This document shows, piece by piece, positions 16,252 through 24,691 of a stretch of 39,971 nucleotides of DNA. The stretch's first letter is position 1. Each line of letters begins with the position of its first letter. A program made the translations under genes and the position numbers. The DNA comes from Rhodospirillales bacterium. GTDB lineage: Bacteria > Pseudomonadota > Alphaproteobacteria > BOG-932 > Roseiterribacteraceae. The DNA lies in contig JAQGIF010000278.1 of the NCBI GenBank assembly GCA_028291345.1, positions 1 to 39,971 on the forward strand, read 5' to 3'. The notes under the pieces are model-generated. The model had not been told where the DNA came from and searched no databases. It saw nothing but the letters and a program-made list of their open reading frames with translations.

Positions 16252-17343
16252 CTATACCACCATACTCGTTATTGCAGGCCGGGTTGCCTGTCGGGAACGC
16301 GCCGCTACCCGTTCGATGGAACGGGCGTCGCTACGTTTGAAAAAGATGCGACGGAGACGCCATGCGGCATAGGTCAACATGGTGGGTTCCCGGGCGAAGC
16401 GCCGGAGGGCACCGAAGATGTCGCGGTTCGCGATACAGTGCTTCGCTTGATAGTAATATTCGAGCGATTTTAGCTGATTATTGCGCTCTGTCAGACGTGT
16501 GGCTTGACTTAGTGTCAACTTGTTCTGAGCTTCAGCTATGTGACGCTGGTTGTTCAGATAGGCCGTTTGAAAATCGTAGCGCTTGCGCGCTGTATGCGAC
16601 CAGGTGCGCGATATCGCACCGAACGGCTGTGTATAATGATAGTACGGTTTGTCGGTGATAACGGCCTTGCCGCCGGCGAGATAAAATTGCAGCAGGTGGA
16701 AGAAATCCTGCCCGTGACGCGCCTGTTCGTCATAACCAAGCGAGGCGCTGTGAATGAAATCTGTCCTGATGATCGGTTTCAGCATGCCGAGATTGAAGGT
16801 GGCATAGGCAGTCGACCCTTCCAGGAAGCCATCGAAGGTCAACACCCATTCGGCCTTTGTCGGTTTCCAGGCCGTGCCGACGATCCGGTTCGCCACAGCA
16901 TCAAAGAAATATTGATTATCGGCGACCATGTCGGCTTGCCAACGCTCGCCGATGGCGATCAGGGCCGATAATCTCTCCGGATGGTACCAGTCATCCGCAT
17001 CCAGGATCGCGAGCCAGCGCCCGCGTGCGAGGGCGATCGCACGATTCATTCCAACTGGTTTGCCGCAATTTTCCTTGTTGCGCACGCCGCGAAGACGGGG
17101 ATCTTCCAGCGCAAGCGTCTGAATCAAAGTCCATGATCCGTCGGTCGATGCGTCATCGACGACGATGATCTCGATTTCCCGCATCGTTTGGCCGAGGACG
17201 CTGCGCAGGGCCCGTTCCAACGTGGCTTCTGCGGAAAAAGTCGGAACCACGATCGTCACCTGGATCGGCACATTGGGCATCGCATAAGGCGTTAGCCAGA
17301 ATTCCGGCTGTTCTTCCAGTTTATGTATCGTCATGCTGCTCAT
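16252..17343 (-). CDS. GT2-family glycosyltransferase
   Basis: A 363-residue GT-A-fold transferase, probably cytoplasmic and adding a sugar to the lipid-linked exopolysaccharide repeat. VTIVVPTFSAEATLERALRS opens the nucleotide-binding half, VVDDASTDGS (61-70) binds the nucleotide, and ILDADDW with D115-x-D117 is the metal-binding DXD. A basic C-terminal tail (RRIFFKR and similar) may contact the membrane. The ATG at 17343 has a GGAGG site. It lies 25 bases after the DCC gene and two bases before the acyltransferase-GT4 gene, so it is the middle of that operon. Donor and acceptor cannot be predicted. Confidence 0.9.
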   Translation of the reverse strand: MSSMTIHKLEEQPEFWLTPYAMPNVPIQVTIVVPTFSAEATLERALRSVLGQTMREIEIIVVDDASTDGSWTLIQTLALEDPRLRGVRNKENCGKPVGMNRAIALARGRWLAILDADDWYHPERLSALIAIGERWQADMVADNQYFFDAVANRIVGTAWKPTKAEWVLTFDGFLEGSTAYATFNLGMLKPIIRTDFIHSASLGYDEQARHGQDFFHLLQFYLAGGKAVITDKPYYHYTQPFGAISRTWSHTARKRYDFQTAYLNNQRHIAEAQNKLTLSQATRLTERNNQLKSLEYYYQAKHCIANRDIFGALRRFAREPTMLTYAAWRLRRIFFKRSDARSIERVAARSRQATRPAITSMVV

Positions 17344-17368
17344 AGAACCTCCATCGCGACGTGCCGAC

Positions 17369-17791
17369 TTATCGGCCGCTGCCGATCAGGCGCCTGCCGA
17401 GCAGGCGCAACACGATCCAGCGGCCGCGGACAAGTATTGGGTAGAGAAAGCGGGCAAGATGGGGGTGGCGGAACAGGGCCCTGTTCAGGCGGTTGAACAG
17501 GGTCCCGCTACTTCCGAGGATGGCGAGGATATTCATCGCGGCGGCGCCGTAGTAGAAGCGTCCATTGAATTTGACGGCCATGCCTTCATCCAGATCGAGC
17601 CCCTCGCGGCGAACCTCATTCAGGATCGGATGTGCCGATCTGGCATCGATCAAATGGACCTGCGCGGCCAGCTCGCGAATGCGATAAAGCAGAACATAGG
17701 AACTGCAGAACGGGCATTCTCCGTCATACACGACCCAGATATCGTCCCCCGTCCCGATATCACCCTTGGTATCGGGCTCAGTGGCTGACAT
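17369..17791 (-). CDS. DCC-family (DUF393) thiol-disulfide protein
   Basis: Short thioredoxin-like protein with the family signature VYDGECPFCSSYV: D23, C26 and C29 from the start used here, giving the D-x2-C-x2-C motif. Downstream it has the usual basic helical segment with HPHLARFLYPILVRGRW. I chose the ATG at 17791 because it just precedes the conserved core and overlaps the HTTM stop by 14 bases; ATGs at 17800 and 17821 are also possible. DCC proteins often occur beside or fused to HTTM membrane proteins, exactly as here. The pair probably does a redox step at the membrane, but no reaction is established for it. Confidence 0.82.
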   Translation of the reverse strand: MSATEPDTKGDIGTGDDIWVVYDGECPFCSSYVLLYRIRELAAQVHLIDARSAHPILNEVRREGLDLDEGMAVKFNGRFYYGAAAMNILAILGSSGTLFNRLNRALFRHPHLARFLYPILVRGRWIVLRLLGRRLIGSGR

Positions 17792-19400
17792 CGATTTCAT
17801 AATCGGTTCGTTTGCGGACATCGCGGACCAGCCGACCAGCCCGCAGACTGAGGCAAACGGATTCGACGCTATAACGGTAACCAACGATGTCGTTCATCGA
17901 GAGGCGATTGAACGCGCCGAACATCAGCGGGTTCGCAACCATGTGATGCGGGTAGAAGTAGAAAAGATTCGCGTCCTTCACGAGCGGTGTGCGCCGCATC
18001 GCGGCATCGCCTTCGCGGACCATGCTTTCGACCGTGTCGAGTGACACGCCGGTTTCCTGCTTGTGCAGAGTGTCCGGTCCGCACGACTGAGCGTCCTGCC
18101 AATCCTTGCGGTTATAGGTATTCCCGCCCAGCCGCATCGGGAAGTGATCGTCGGGTATAAACATCGCTGTCTGGCCGATCGAATAGGACATGATCCCGAA
18201 ATAGACTGGCGGAATCGGGACGATCCGTCCGTCACCCGTTTCCGCATAAAAACTCGGGCTTGCAAGCTTAGCGCCGTCCAGCCATCCAAGATGGCTGGTG
18301 TAGAAGAGGAAATGGGCGCCTAGTAACGCGATGAGACCGGTCGCCTTGACAAGCGGGGTCATCGCCTTGTCGTCGATCGCTCTCGCGGAGATGTAGATCA
18401 GCACATTGACGGCAATCCAGAAAAAGAAGAACGCCCCGAGCGTGCCCACGACCGCCACGTGGAATAGGTCGAATATCAATGTGAAGACCATCAACACGCG
18501 CCGATGCAGCAGGGCGAGGGGCGCGCAGATCTGGACGCCAAGTACGAACAGGTTCAGAGCGATACCTGCCGTGGTGATGGCGTCCCAACTGAACTGAACC
18601 AGCGAAGGCCAGGCAGCCAGCGGGTTGTTGCCCCGTTCGAGGCCAATCAGAATGGATGTCTGAGTCGGGTTGTGCAGGAGCCAGAAGAGTGGCTCCGACC
18701 CGCCGGCCTGGATCTTAGTCCAGCCGGAAATGAAGTAATTGCCAAAGTGGGCGCCGACCGCCCAGATCCAGATGAGCGTTGCCGTGGTTTTCTTCAGGTC
18801 CTCGAGATCAACCCATGAAGGTAGGAGATGACGCGCGCGACGGCCCGTCAGAATGACCGTGAACAACGCGCCGATCGCGACGAATTCGCCGATGTCCAGC
18901 ATGCTGAGATAGTCGGTCTCGGAGATGGGGACGCCGCTGACCCGGTTCAGCTGATGCCGAAATGCGACATAGTGGAAGAGAAGCGGGAGGGTAAAACTCG
19001 GCCGCCCCATGGCCACAAGGCCGGCGGCGATCGCGATGACGGTTCCTGCGCAGAAGAAAGCACCGTTCGCGCCGGCCACCATCGGTGTCGGGGCGTAAAG
19101 CAGCGTCGATCCGTCAAAGGCGACCTGGACCAGGACCACACCAGCTATGCCTCGCATCAGAGGCCGTAGCAAAGACGGAATGTCGCTGTATCTCAGGTCG
19201 GAGAGAGTCCAGGCGCCGACGATGGCGACGACATCCAGCGCCAGACAGTTTTCCGGCGAACTGGTGGCAATAGCCAGCAGAGCGGTGCGCAATCCGGCAT
19301 AGATGGCGAGCGCCCCGAGGAGCACCAATATCGGAACGGCGTGGCTGGATAGCCGCGGTGCTGGCGCGACGGATGGCAGGATTGTGATGCCGGTTGTCAT
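17778..19400 (-). CDS. HTTM-type multipass membrane protein
   Basis: A 540-residue polytopic membrane protein with about ten hydrophobic segments, resembling the HTTM domain shared with vitamin K-dependent gamma-carboxylase. Typical stretches are HFGNYFISGWTKI, WLLHNPTQTSIL, FDLFHVAVVGTLGAFFFFW and a C-terminal soluble part with NTYNRKDW. The frame is open upstream to 19772, but the ATG at 19400 is preferred: it gives a short N-terminus directly before the first membrane helix, and the upstream 124 codons look non-coding. It heads the HTTM-DCC-GT2-acyltransferase operon and is divergent from the flippase. A role in modifying the polysaccharide or its carrier lipid is guesswork from location. 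Confidence 0.8.
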   Translation of the reverse strand: MTTGITILPSVAPAPRLSSHAVPILVLLGALAIYAGLRTALLAIATSSPENCLALDVVAIVGAWTLSDLRYSDIPSLLRPLMRGIAGVVLVQVAFDGSTLLYAPTPMVAGANGAFFCAGTVIAIAAGLVAMGRPSFTLPLLFHYVAFRHQLNRVSGVPISETDYLSMLDIGEFVAIGALFTVILTGRRARHLLPSWVDLEDLKKTTATLIWIWAVGAHFGNYFISGWTKIQAGGSEPLFWLLHNPTQTSILIGLERGNNPLAAWPSLVQFSWDAITTAGIALNLFVLGVQICAPLALLHRRVLMVFTLIFDLFHVAVVGTLGAFFFFWIAVNVLIYISARAIDDKAMTPLVKATGLIALLGAHFLFYTSHLGWLDGAKLASPSFYAETGDGRIVPIPPVYFGIMSYSIGQTAMFIPDDHFPMRLGGNTYNRKDWQDAQSCGPDTLHKQETGVSLDTVESMVREGDAAMRRTPLVKDANLFYFYPHHMVANPLMFGAFNRLSMNDIVGYRYSVESVCLSLRAGRLVRDVRKRTDYEIDVSH

Positions 19401-19745
19401 TTGCGAAGGTCGTCTTTGCGAAATCTTACCGAGCTCTCGGCTTGTCCATTCAGAAACCGCATGAAGACCGTGGGCTGAATCAAAGAATTTTCTTGAAAGT
19501 AGAGAAAATCGATAGCGTGAGCGCCTCGCATTTTTAGGCACCGTTTGACTGGATGAATTCTGGTGCGCGGCTTTCCCGGCTGTCGGCAAAGCTTCGTGCA
19601 TGACACTATTTAGGGCGGTTTTTGTTTCTGCCGGTGTGATATTGCTGTGACGTGTGGTCCCGCGCGATATCTGCCGTTGCAAGGGCTTAGGGCGCGCGGC
19701 TAGCTGTATGGATAGGCATTCCAGCCGCTGATCGAGAGACTCCGC
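19401..19745. other. Divergent promoter region between HTTM operon and flippase
   Basis: This 345-base stretch has no gene. It holds the TGTGAT-N5-TGTGAC tandem box at 19635-19651 and a TTTGCGAA direct repeat at 19400-19407 and 19415-19422, right at the HTTM start. Clear -35/-10 pairs were not identified with confidence. An open frame covers most of it on the minus strand but lacks coding character. Confidence 0.5.
19635..19651 (+). promoter_or_regulatory. Tandem TGTGAY box, copy 2
   Basis: TGTGAT-ATTGC-TGTGAC is two direct half-sites with an 11-base period. It matches the copy at 28855-28871 at 13 of 17 positions. The layout resembles binding sites of OmpR/PhoB-type regulators, which dock head-to-tail on one face of DNA. 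It lies 95 bases before the flippase start used here and about 235 before the HTTM start. Confidence 0.55.
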
Positions 19746-21140
19746 TTGAAGCCAACGGCACCGCATTCCCAAGCTTCCGTTTTAAGGGCGGACGCGACCG
19801 CTTCGCCTGCGCAAATGATCGGTTTAGGCCCGTTCTCGAAGTTCCGTGCGCGGCTGGCTGGGCGGCCCTTCCTGCAGAACGTTTCGATCATGCTGAGCGG
19901 CGCGGTCGCCGGCCAGATGGTAAGCCTTTTGTTGTCTCCCGTGCTGACACGGCTCTATTCACCGCAGCAATTCGGTGTTCTCAGCGTCTATACGGCGCTT
20001 CTGACGATTCTGGTTGTCATCGCTTCGCTGCGTTACGAGCTTACGATTCCGATGGCCACAACCGAAGAGGACGCTGTCAATCTGGTCGCACTGTGCGCCT
20101 GCGTCCTTTTCGGAACGACGATATTGATCGGGGTCGCCGCCTATTCATTTCCAGAAGAGACGCTTGAGGCGCTTTGGCCCACACCGATCAATTCCACCTA
20201 TGTCACCTCATATCGCGGACTATTCATACTTGGTTTCCTCTGCCTCGGCGGATACTACATCGCGCTTTACCTCGGAACGCGCCAATCGGCTTTTAGTGCG
20301 ATTGCCCGAACACGTTTTTATCAGGGTGTCGTCGGACCGACTTCGCAGATCGGTCTCGCATTGCTTGGTGCAGGGTCACCCGGCTTACTGATCGGGTCGA
20401 TCCTCGGCCAATCGGCCGGTACATTCGGTTTGTTCCATCGGCTATTGCGGTCTCCCGGAGCTTTGAGAGGAAGGGTCTCTTGGCAAAAAATGATCGTTCT
20501 GGCCAAGCGTTTTCGCCGCTTTCCGCTGATCGCGAGTTGGGCCGCGTTAATCGATTCGGTGGGGGGGAGTCAACTTCTCTATCTGCTCGTTTCCGTCGCC
20601 TATTCTGCCAAGATCGCCGGCTTCATTTTCCTGGCTGAGCGGGTAGTTGCGCGGCCACTATCCCTGGTCGGAACCTCGATCCTACAGGTCTTCATGGGGG
20701 AGGCCGGGAAGACTGTCGCCGCCGATCCGAAAAGGCTAAGGACGCGGTTCTATCAGGTGGTCAGCAGGCAGTTTTGTCTCGCGCTAGGCTGGATCCTTGT
20801 CAGCAATGTTATCGCGGCGCTGGTCTTTCCGAAGGTGTTCGGCCCGCAGTGGAGCGATGCCGTTACTTATCTGCAGGCCATGAGCATCGGCTATCTCGCC
20901 CAGGCGATCGTGCTGCCGGTGTTTCACACGCTTCAAATTCTTGAAAAGCAGACCCTGGCTGCAACCTGGCAGGTGGGACGGCTGTTATGTGTTGTGACGA
21001 CCTTCACCTTGGCGTCGCGTTTCGACATCGATGCACCAATGACGATTTTCTGCTACAGCGCCGTCCAGGCGGTTAGTTGCCTGGTTCTCCTGGCTCTTAT
21101 GGCGAAATCGATCGAGAAACTGCAGGAGGTAACCGCATGA
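19746..21140 (+). CDS. Wzx-like polysaccharide flippase
   Basis: A 464-residue membrane protein of the MOP/polysaccharide-synthase family that moves lipid-linked repeat units across the inner membrane. There are about twelve hydrophobic helices. The opening element LQNVSIMLSGAVAGQMVSLLLSPVLTRLYSPQQFGVLSVY is typical in layout (helix, then the conserved TRLYSPQQFG). The start is uncertain: TTG 19746 has a GAGAG site seven bases upstream, while ATG 19815 would shorten the cytoplasmic tail by 23 residues and has no clear site. The stop overlaps the small cysteine-rich gene (ATGA). It is the only flippase in the locus, so it probably exports the glycan built by the neighbouring transferases. Confidence 0.88.
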   Translation: MKPTAPHSQASVLRADATASPAQMIGLGPFSKFRARLAGRPFLQNVSIMLSGAVAGQMVSLLLSPVLTRLYSPQQFGVLSVYTALLTILVVIASLRYELTIPMATTEEDAVNLVALCACVLFGTTILIGVAAYSFPEETLEALWPTPINSTYVTSYRGLFILGFLCLGGYYIALYLGTRQSAFSAIARTRFYQGVVGPTSQIGLALLGAGSPGLLIGSILGQSAGTFGLFHRLLRSPGALRGRVSWQKMIVLAKRFRRFPLIASWAALIDSVGGSQLLYLLVSVAYSAKIAGFIFLAERVVARPLSLVGTSILQVFMGEAGKTVAADPKRLRTRFYQVVSRQFCLALGWILVSNVIAALVFPKVFGPQWSDAVTYLQAMSIGYLAQAIVLPVFHTLQILEKQTLAATWQVGRLLCVVTTFTLASRFDIDAPMTIFCYSAVQAVSCLVLLALMAKSIEKLQEVTA

Positions 21141-21505
21141 ATTACGGGCGCTTCGTTCTCCCGAGCTTGCTCATGGCCATGGTGGCCGGACAGGCCCTGG
21201 CTTCACCGTTTTGCGTTGAATTGACGGGCATTCCCTTGCAATGCCTCTATGCCGATCCGGCCATGTGTCAGCATGAAGCCGACCGACTCGGCGGGATTTG
21301 CTCCGCCAACCCTGCTGAATTCACGACGCCCGCGGGCGGCTCTCAATTCTGCGTAGTCGAATCCGGCAATGTCGCCACCTGTGCCTATGCCGACCGGGGC
21401 AGCTGTTCGCGCGATGGTCGTCAAAAGGCCGGCGCCTGCATCGCGGCCACTCCAGCCGCGCCGCCCAAGGCGACCGATCCTTACGAGGTCAAGCGGCCCT
21501 ATTGA
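21137..21505 (+). CDS. Small secreted protein with duplicated four-cysteine motif
   Basis: A 122-residue protein of unknown function. A signal peptide (about 1-22, cleavage near ALA/SP) indicates export. The mature part carries two copies of one pattern, FCV-x-x-x-x-G?-x-x-x-C-x-YAD-x-x-x-C-x10-C. The cysteines are at 26, 36, 44, 55 and again at 72, 82, 90, 101, so spacing is identical and the period is 46 residues. Two disulfides per repeat are likely in the periplasm. The tail is Pro/Ala-rich and ends KRPY. Translation is coupled to the flippase (ATGA overlap, GGAGG site at 21125-21129). Its 3' end overlaps the convergent beta-helix gene by seven bases. Confidence 0.82.
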   Translation: MNYGRFVLPSLLMAMVAGQALASPFCVELTGIPLQCLYADPAMCQHEADRLGGICSANPAEFTTPAGGSQFCVVESGNVATCAYADRGSCSRDGRQKAGACIAATPAAPPKATDPYEVKRPY

Positions 21506-23427
21506 GTTGGCGGCGCTTTCGGTTCGGCTATGAGCTGGGGCACGAAATGGCCCAATCCTCGCTCGGGAAAGCCGGACGCTTGAAGCGAAACCGGCGCTTC
21601 AGCGGCATCATGCTCAAGGTAAACGCGATATTGGTTGCCGGTCTGTAGCACTTCCTCGGCGAAGGTTGCGGATAGAAAGCTGCCGGCATTGTGGAACGCC
21701 GGGCCGGCTTCTCCCTTCGGGTCGCGTACCATGTAAACCAGTCCGCCGAAGATATCGGTCCGGCCTCCATCCAAATTATCGACGATCGTCGATACACCCT
21801 CTGTCTTGAGCCCTAGAATCGACAGGGGACTCCCCTTATTCAGTATCCTGATACCTCCGCCCTCGGTATCGAATTGCTCGGCGGAAACCAGGTGCGGGCC
21901 GGCAATCTGCATTCGTCCGCAGCAGACATCTTCTAGAAAGACACGCCCGCCGCCCTCCTTCCGGTCGAGCAGCGTGACGCCGGCCGAAACGATGTCGCGA
22001 AGTACGACATCCCGACTGCCCGAGACCTGGACGGCCAATTGGGCTCCCTGATCGGTATTGTCGAAGGCGAGTCCTTCGATGGAAACCGGTTCGCCGCCCG
22101 AGGCAATTCTCAGCATTCCGCCGGTGCGCGAAAAGCCAGGCAGGCGATTTGCCGCCACCCGGATTGTCGAGCTCATGCCGACAATCCGGTGCACGCTCGC
22201 AGGAATGTCGATCGCGTCATCGATCGCATAGGTTCCATGCGGCAGATAGATTGTTGCCGCTCCGGATGCGAAGGCATGGCGAAGCCCCTCGGTGACGGCT
22301 TGCGTGGTATCCGGGCCGGCGCCGTAATGCGCGGCATTGACCCAATGCTCCAGAGGCGTTGCCGCAGAGGCAGGGCTTTCCGCCGGCTTCGGAAGCCAAG
22401 ATGGTAGCGCAAAGGGTTTTCTCGGTTTCCCCGCTTGGAAAATTCCGTTGGGGGCGTCGGATCCCGCGCCTTTCGTGGCGTGTTCGTCCGACTGAAGGTT
22501 GCGAACGACGATCAGCCCGGCGTTATCGAAGGCCGCCGCGACGTCGGTTCGGTCTTTCGGCAAATGGAATTCGCCACCATCGATGGCGACGAGCCCTTCG
22601 CGTCCGGCGTTAATGATGGCTGGGGCTGATCCTTGAATGTTGAGGTCGCGGACCGACAAGACGTTCTGGTCGTTGCGGATGGAGGCAGTACGCTGATCCG
22701 ATAAACGGATGTGAGTGAGTGTCAGGCCATATTCGGTTTGTGCAGTGGCGATGCCAAGGTCGAACCCAAGAACTGTCAGATTCTGGATGAGAGCTGGGCC
22801 GGGCCATTTTCGCGACATGGACAGGCCGACCGCACCGCTATCCGATGGAGCGCGCAATGTCACATTGCGGATTGCGCCGATATTGTTGGCGAGATAATCG
22901 ATGCCGATCGCGCCGGGATTGCCGTGGCCGACATCGATGGTCAGGTCCTGGACAAAATTCATATAAGCGTCGTTGCCTTCGCCTAGGCGGGGATAATCCT
23001 TGCCGCCGCTGGTCGGCGTGCCGTCGATCTGTTTGGAGGTTGTGAAGACTACAGCCCGAGGCTGGTGTGGGTCGCCGAAACCGGGTGCATGGTCCGACAG
23101 ACGAATGATGGTATGAGCCTGTGACTGTCCGACCAGATAGAGGCCGGAGCCGAACCGTCCGTCCGCGTATCGCTTCAGCAACGTGCCCGACACAATATAG
23201 TTTCCATCGGGCAGATAAACTGGACGATCTTGCCAAAAAACTTTGCCGGTATCGCCTCCGCTGGCGGCGATAGCCTTTAGAAGTGCTTCAGTATCATCAT
23301 GCTGGCCATCACCTCGAGCGCCATAATCTCGAACGTCGATCTGGCCTGCATCGGCTGGAAGGCCTCCGGCTCTGCTGGCCGGGGCAACCAGGACCGACAG
23401 CGCGATGACGCAACAAGCGAGGCGCAT
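21499..23427 (-). CDS. Secreted parallel beta-helix protein (pectate-lyase-3 type)
   Basis: A 642-residue exported protein with a signal peptide (cleavage near SRA/GG, residue 20). Two right-handed beta-helix domains are visible. The first opens with IDVRDYGARGDGQHDDTEALL and the second with HYGAGPDTTQAVTEGLRHA followed by TIYLPHGTYAIDD, each the hallmark of the pectate-lyase-3/GH55-like superfamily. Such proteins lyse, hydrolyse, epimerise or bind polysaccharides. It is the last gene of the six-gene export operon, 10 bases after the GT4 gene. Cleavage or tailoring of the exported glycan, as other exopolysaccharide loci do with their own lyases, is the likely role. Catalytic residues cannot be assigned from sequence alone. 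Confidence 0.85.
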   Translation of the reverse strand: MRLACCVIALSVLVAPASRAGGLPADAGQIDVRDYGARGDGQHDDTEALLKAIAASGGDTGKVFWQDRPVYLPDGNYIVSGTLLKRYADGRFGSGLYLVGQSQAHTIIRLSDHAPGFGDPHQPRAVVFTTSKQIDGTPTSGGKDYPRLGEGNDAYMNFVQDLTIDVGHGNPGAIGIDYLANNIGAIRNVTLRAPSDSGAVGLSMSRKWPGPALIQNLTVLGFDLGIATAQTEYGLTLTHIRLSDQRTASIRNDQNVLSVRDLNIQGSAPAIINAGREGLVAIDGGEFHLPKDRTDVAAAFDNAGLIVVRNLQSDEHATKGAGSDAPNGIFQAGKPRKPFALPSWLPKPAESPASAATPLEHWVNAAHYGAGPDTTQAVTEGLRHAFASGAATIYLPHGTYAIDDAIDIPASVHRIVGMSSTIRVAANRLPGFSRTGGMLRIASGGEPVSIEGLAFDNTDQGAQLAVQVSGSRDVVLRDIVSAGVTLLDRKEGGGRVFLEDVCCGRMQIAGPHLVSAEQFDTEGGGIRILNKGSPLSILGLKTEGVSTIVDNLDGGRTDIFGGLVYMVRDPKGEAGPAFHNAGSFLSATFAEEVLQTGNQYRVYLEHDAAEAPVSLQASGFPERGLGHFVPQLIAEPKAPPTQ

Positions 23428-23437
23428 GGTCGAAGCG

Positions 23438-24673
23438 TCACACCGCTATCGCAAGGATGGGTTGCGGCATCGTAAGATCGCGATAGTGCATTTCATATTG
23501 GTCGGCCATCCGCTTTACCGTGTAGCGCTCGGATAGCGCTTTTGTGTGCGCCTCCATCTCGGGAAGCCCGTGTTTCGGTTGCGCAAGGCGGGTCATCATC
23601 AGCGCCAACGCCTCCGAGTCGCCGGGCGGAAAAAGCGCGCCGGTTCGGCTGGATTCGATGAATTCCGGGATCGCGCCGATATCGCTACCGACCACGCCCA
23701 GTCCGTAGGCAGCGGCTTCGACGATCGCGACGGGCGCATTCTCGTACCAGAGCGACGGCAGCAGAAGCCAACCGGAATCGGCCAGTGCGCGGAGCTTTTC
23801 ATCGCCGGATATGTATCCCAGATAGGTTATACGCTGATCGTTCGAGGACGCTGACCGGACCCGTTCCTCCAGCGGTCCCTTTCCGGCGATAGTCACCCGG
23901 ATCGGCGAATCGTCTGGCAAATGTGCTACTGCCTGGATGACAACATCAACCCCCTTCTCGACTGTCAGGCGGCTCAGCATAAGAAATCTGTGGCGGCTGT
24001 CGGGGTGCCGCATCCTGCGGATGCGTTCGATATCGTCGGGTTGTGGAATTCCGTTGGCAACGACCGCCGAGCGCGCTGCGAGCAGGCCGGCATCGATATG
24101 TTTGCTCAGTAAGAATTGCGACGGGCTGGTGAATAGGTCGACATAGCGTGTCGTCGCCAAATGCCAATTTCGATAAATGCGGCATTTTGCCGACGGTCGG
24201 ACGCACAATTTCCAATCTCCCGTCAGCATGAAGGCGCGGGGGCATAACAGATGGTAGTCATGGGCTGTGTGGATCACCGGAATGCCCTGGCATCTGGCTC
24301 GACGCCAGATGGATGCCGATATGCCGTCAATCACATGGGTATGCATTACGTCGGGGCGGGCAGTGTTGAGGATCGCTTTCAGCCGGCTGCCAGCTTTGCG
24401 ATTCCAGGCATCGCGTGCATGCCACAACCATTTCTTGATGCCCGGCTCGCGGTCTCGATCGAATGACCAGTACAGGTTGGGTGGAAAGAACCGGATCACT
24501 TCGACGCCATTTCGCATCTCGGTCGGATAGGGCTCCATATCCGGTCCGCATGTCGATACGACCGTGACGCGATGACCGCGCCTGACCAACTCCTCGCATA
24601 GGTAAGAAACGATAAGTTCGGCGCCTCCCACGGCAATCGGGGGATAGATATTGTTCGCGACAAGGATATGCAT
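23438..24673 (-). CDS. GT4-family glycosyltransferase
   Basis: A 411-residue GT-B retaining transferase, probably adding a sugar to the repeat unit on its lipid carrier. The N-terminal half has NNIYPPIAVGGAELIVSYL and THVIDGIS. A Cys-containing AHDYHLLCPRAF resembles the LHDFFAACP of the fusion protein elsewhere in the locus. The C-terminal half has SRLTVEKGVDVVIQA, AGKGPLEERV and the E-x7-E motif YENAPVAIVEAAAYG, which binds the sugar-nucleotide donor. It lies 18 bases after the BY-kinase-like gene. Donor and linkage are unknown. Confidence 0.9.
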   Translation of the reverse strand: MHILVANNIYPPIAVGGAELIVSYLCEELVRRGHRVTVVSTCGPDMEPYPTEMRNGVEVIRFFPPNLYWSFDRDREPGIKKWLWHARDAWNRKAGSRLKAILNTARPDVMHTHVIDGISASIWRRARCQGIPVIHTAHDYHLLCPRAFMLTGDWKLCVRPSAKCRIYRNWHLATTRYVDLFTSPSQFLLSKHIDAGLLAARSAVVANGIPQPDDIERIRRMRHPDSRHRFLMLSRLTVEKGVDVVIQAVAHLPDDSPIRVTIAGKGPLEERVRSASSNDQRITYLGYISGDEKLRALADSGWLLLPSLWYENAPVAIVEAAAYGLGVVGSDIGAIPEFIESSRTGALFPPGDSEALALMMTRLAQPKHGLPEMEAHTKALSERYTVKRMADQYEMHYRDLTMPQPILAIAV

Positions 24674-24691
24674 GGAGTATTCGTCCGCTGG

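Noticed and set aside
19401-19772. N-terminal extension of the HTTM protein by 124 codons
   Set aside because: The extension is hydrophilic and non-conserved in appearance and would remove the promoter region that contains the tandem box.
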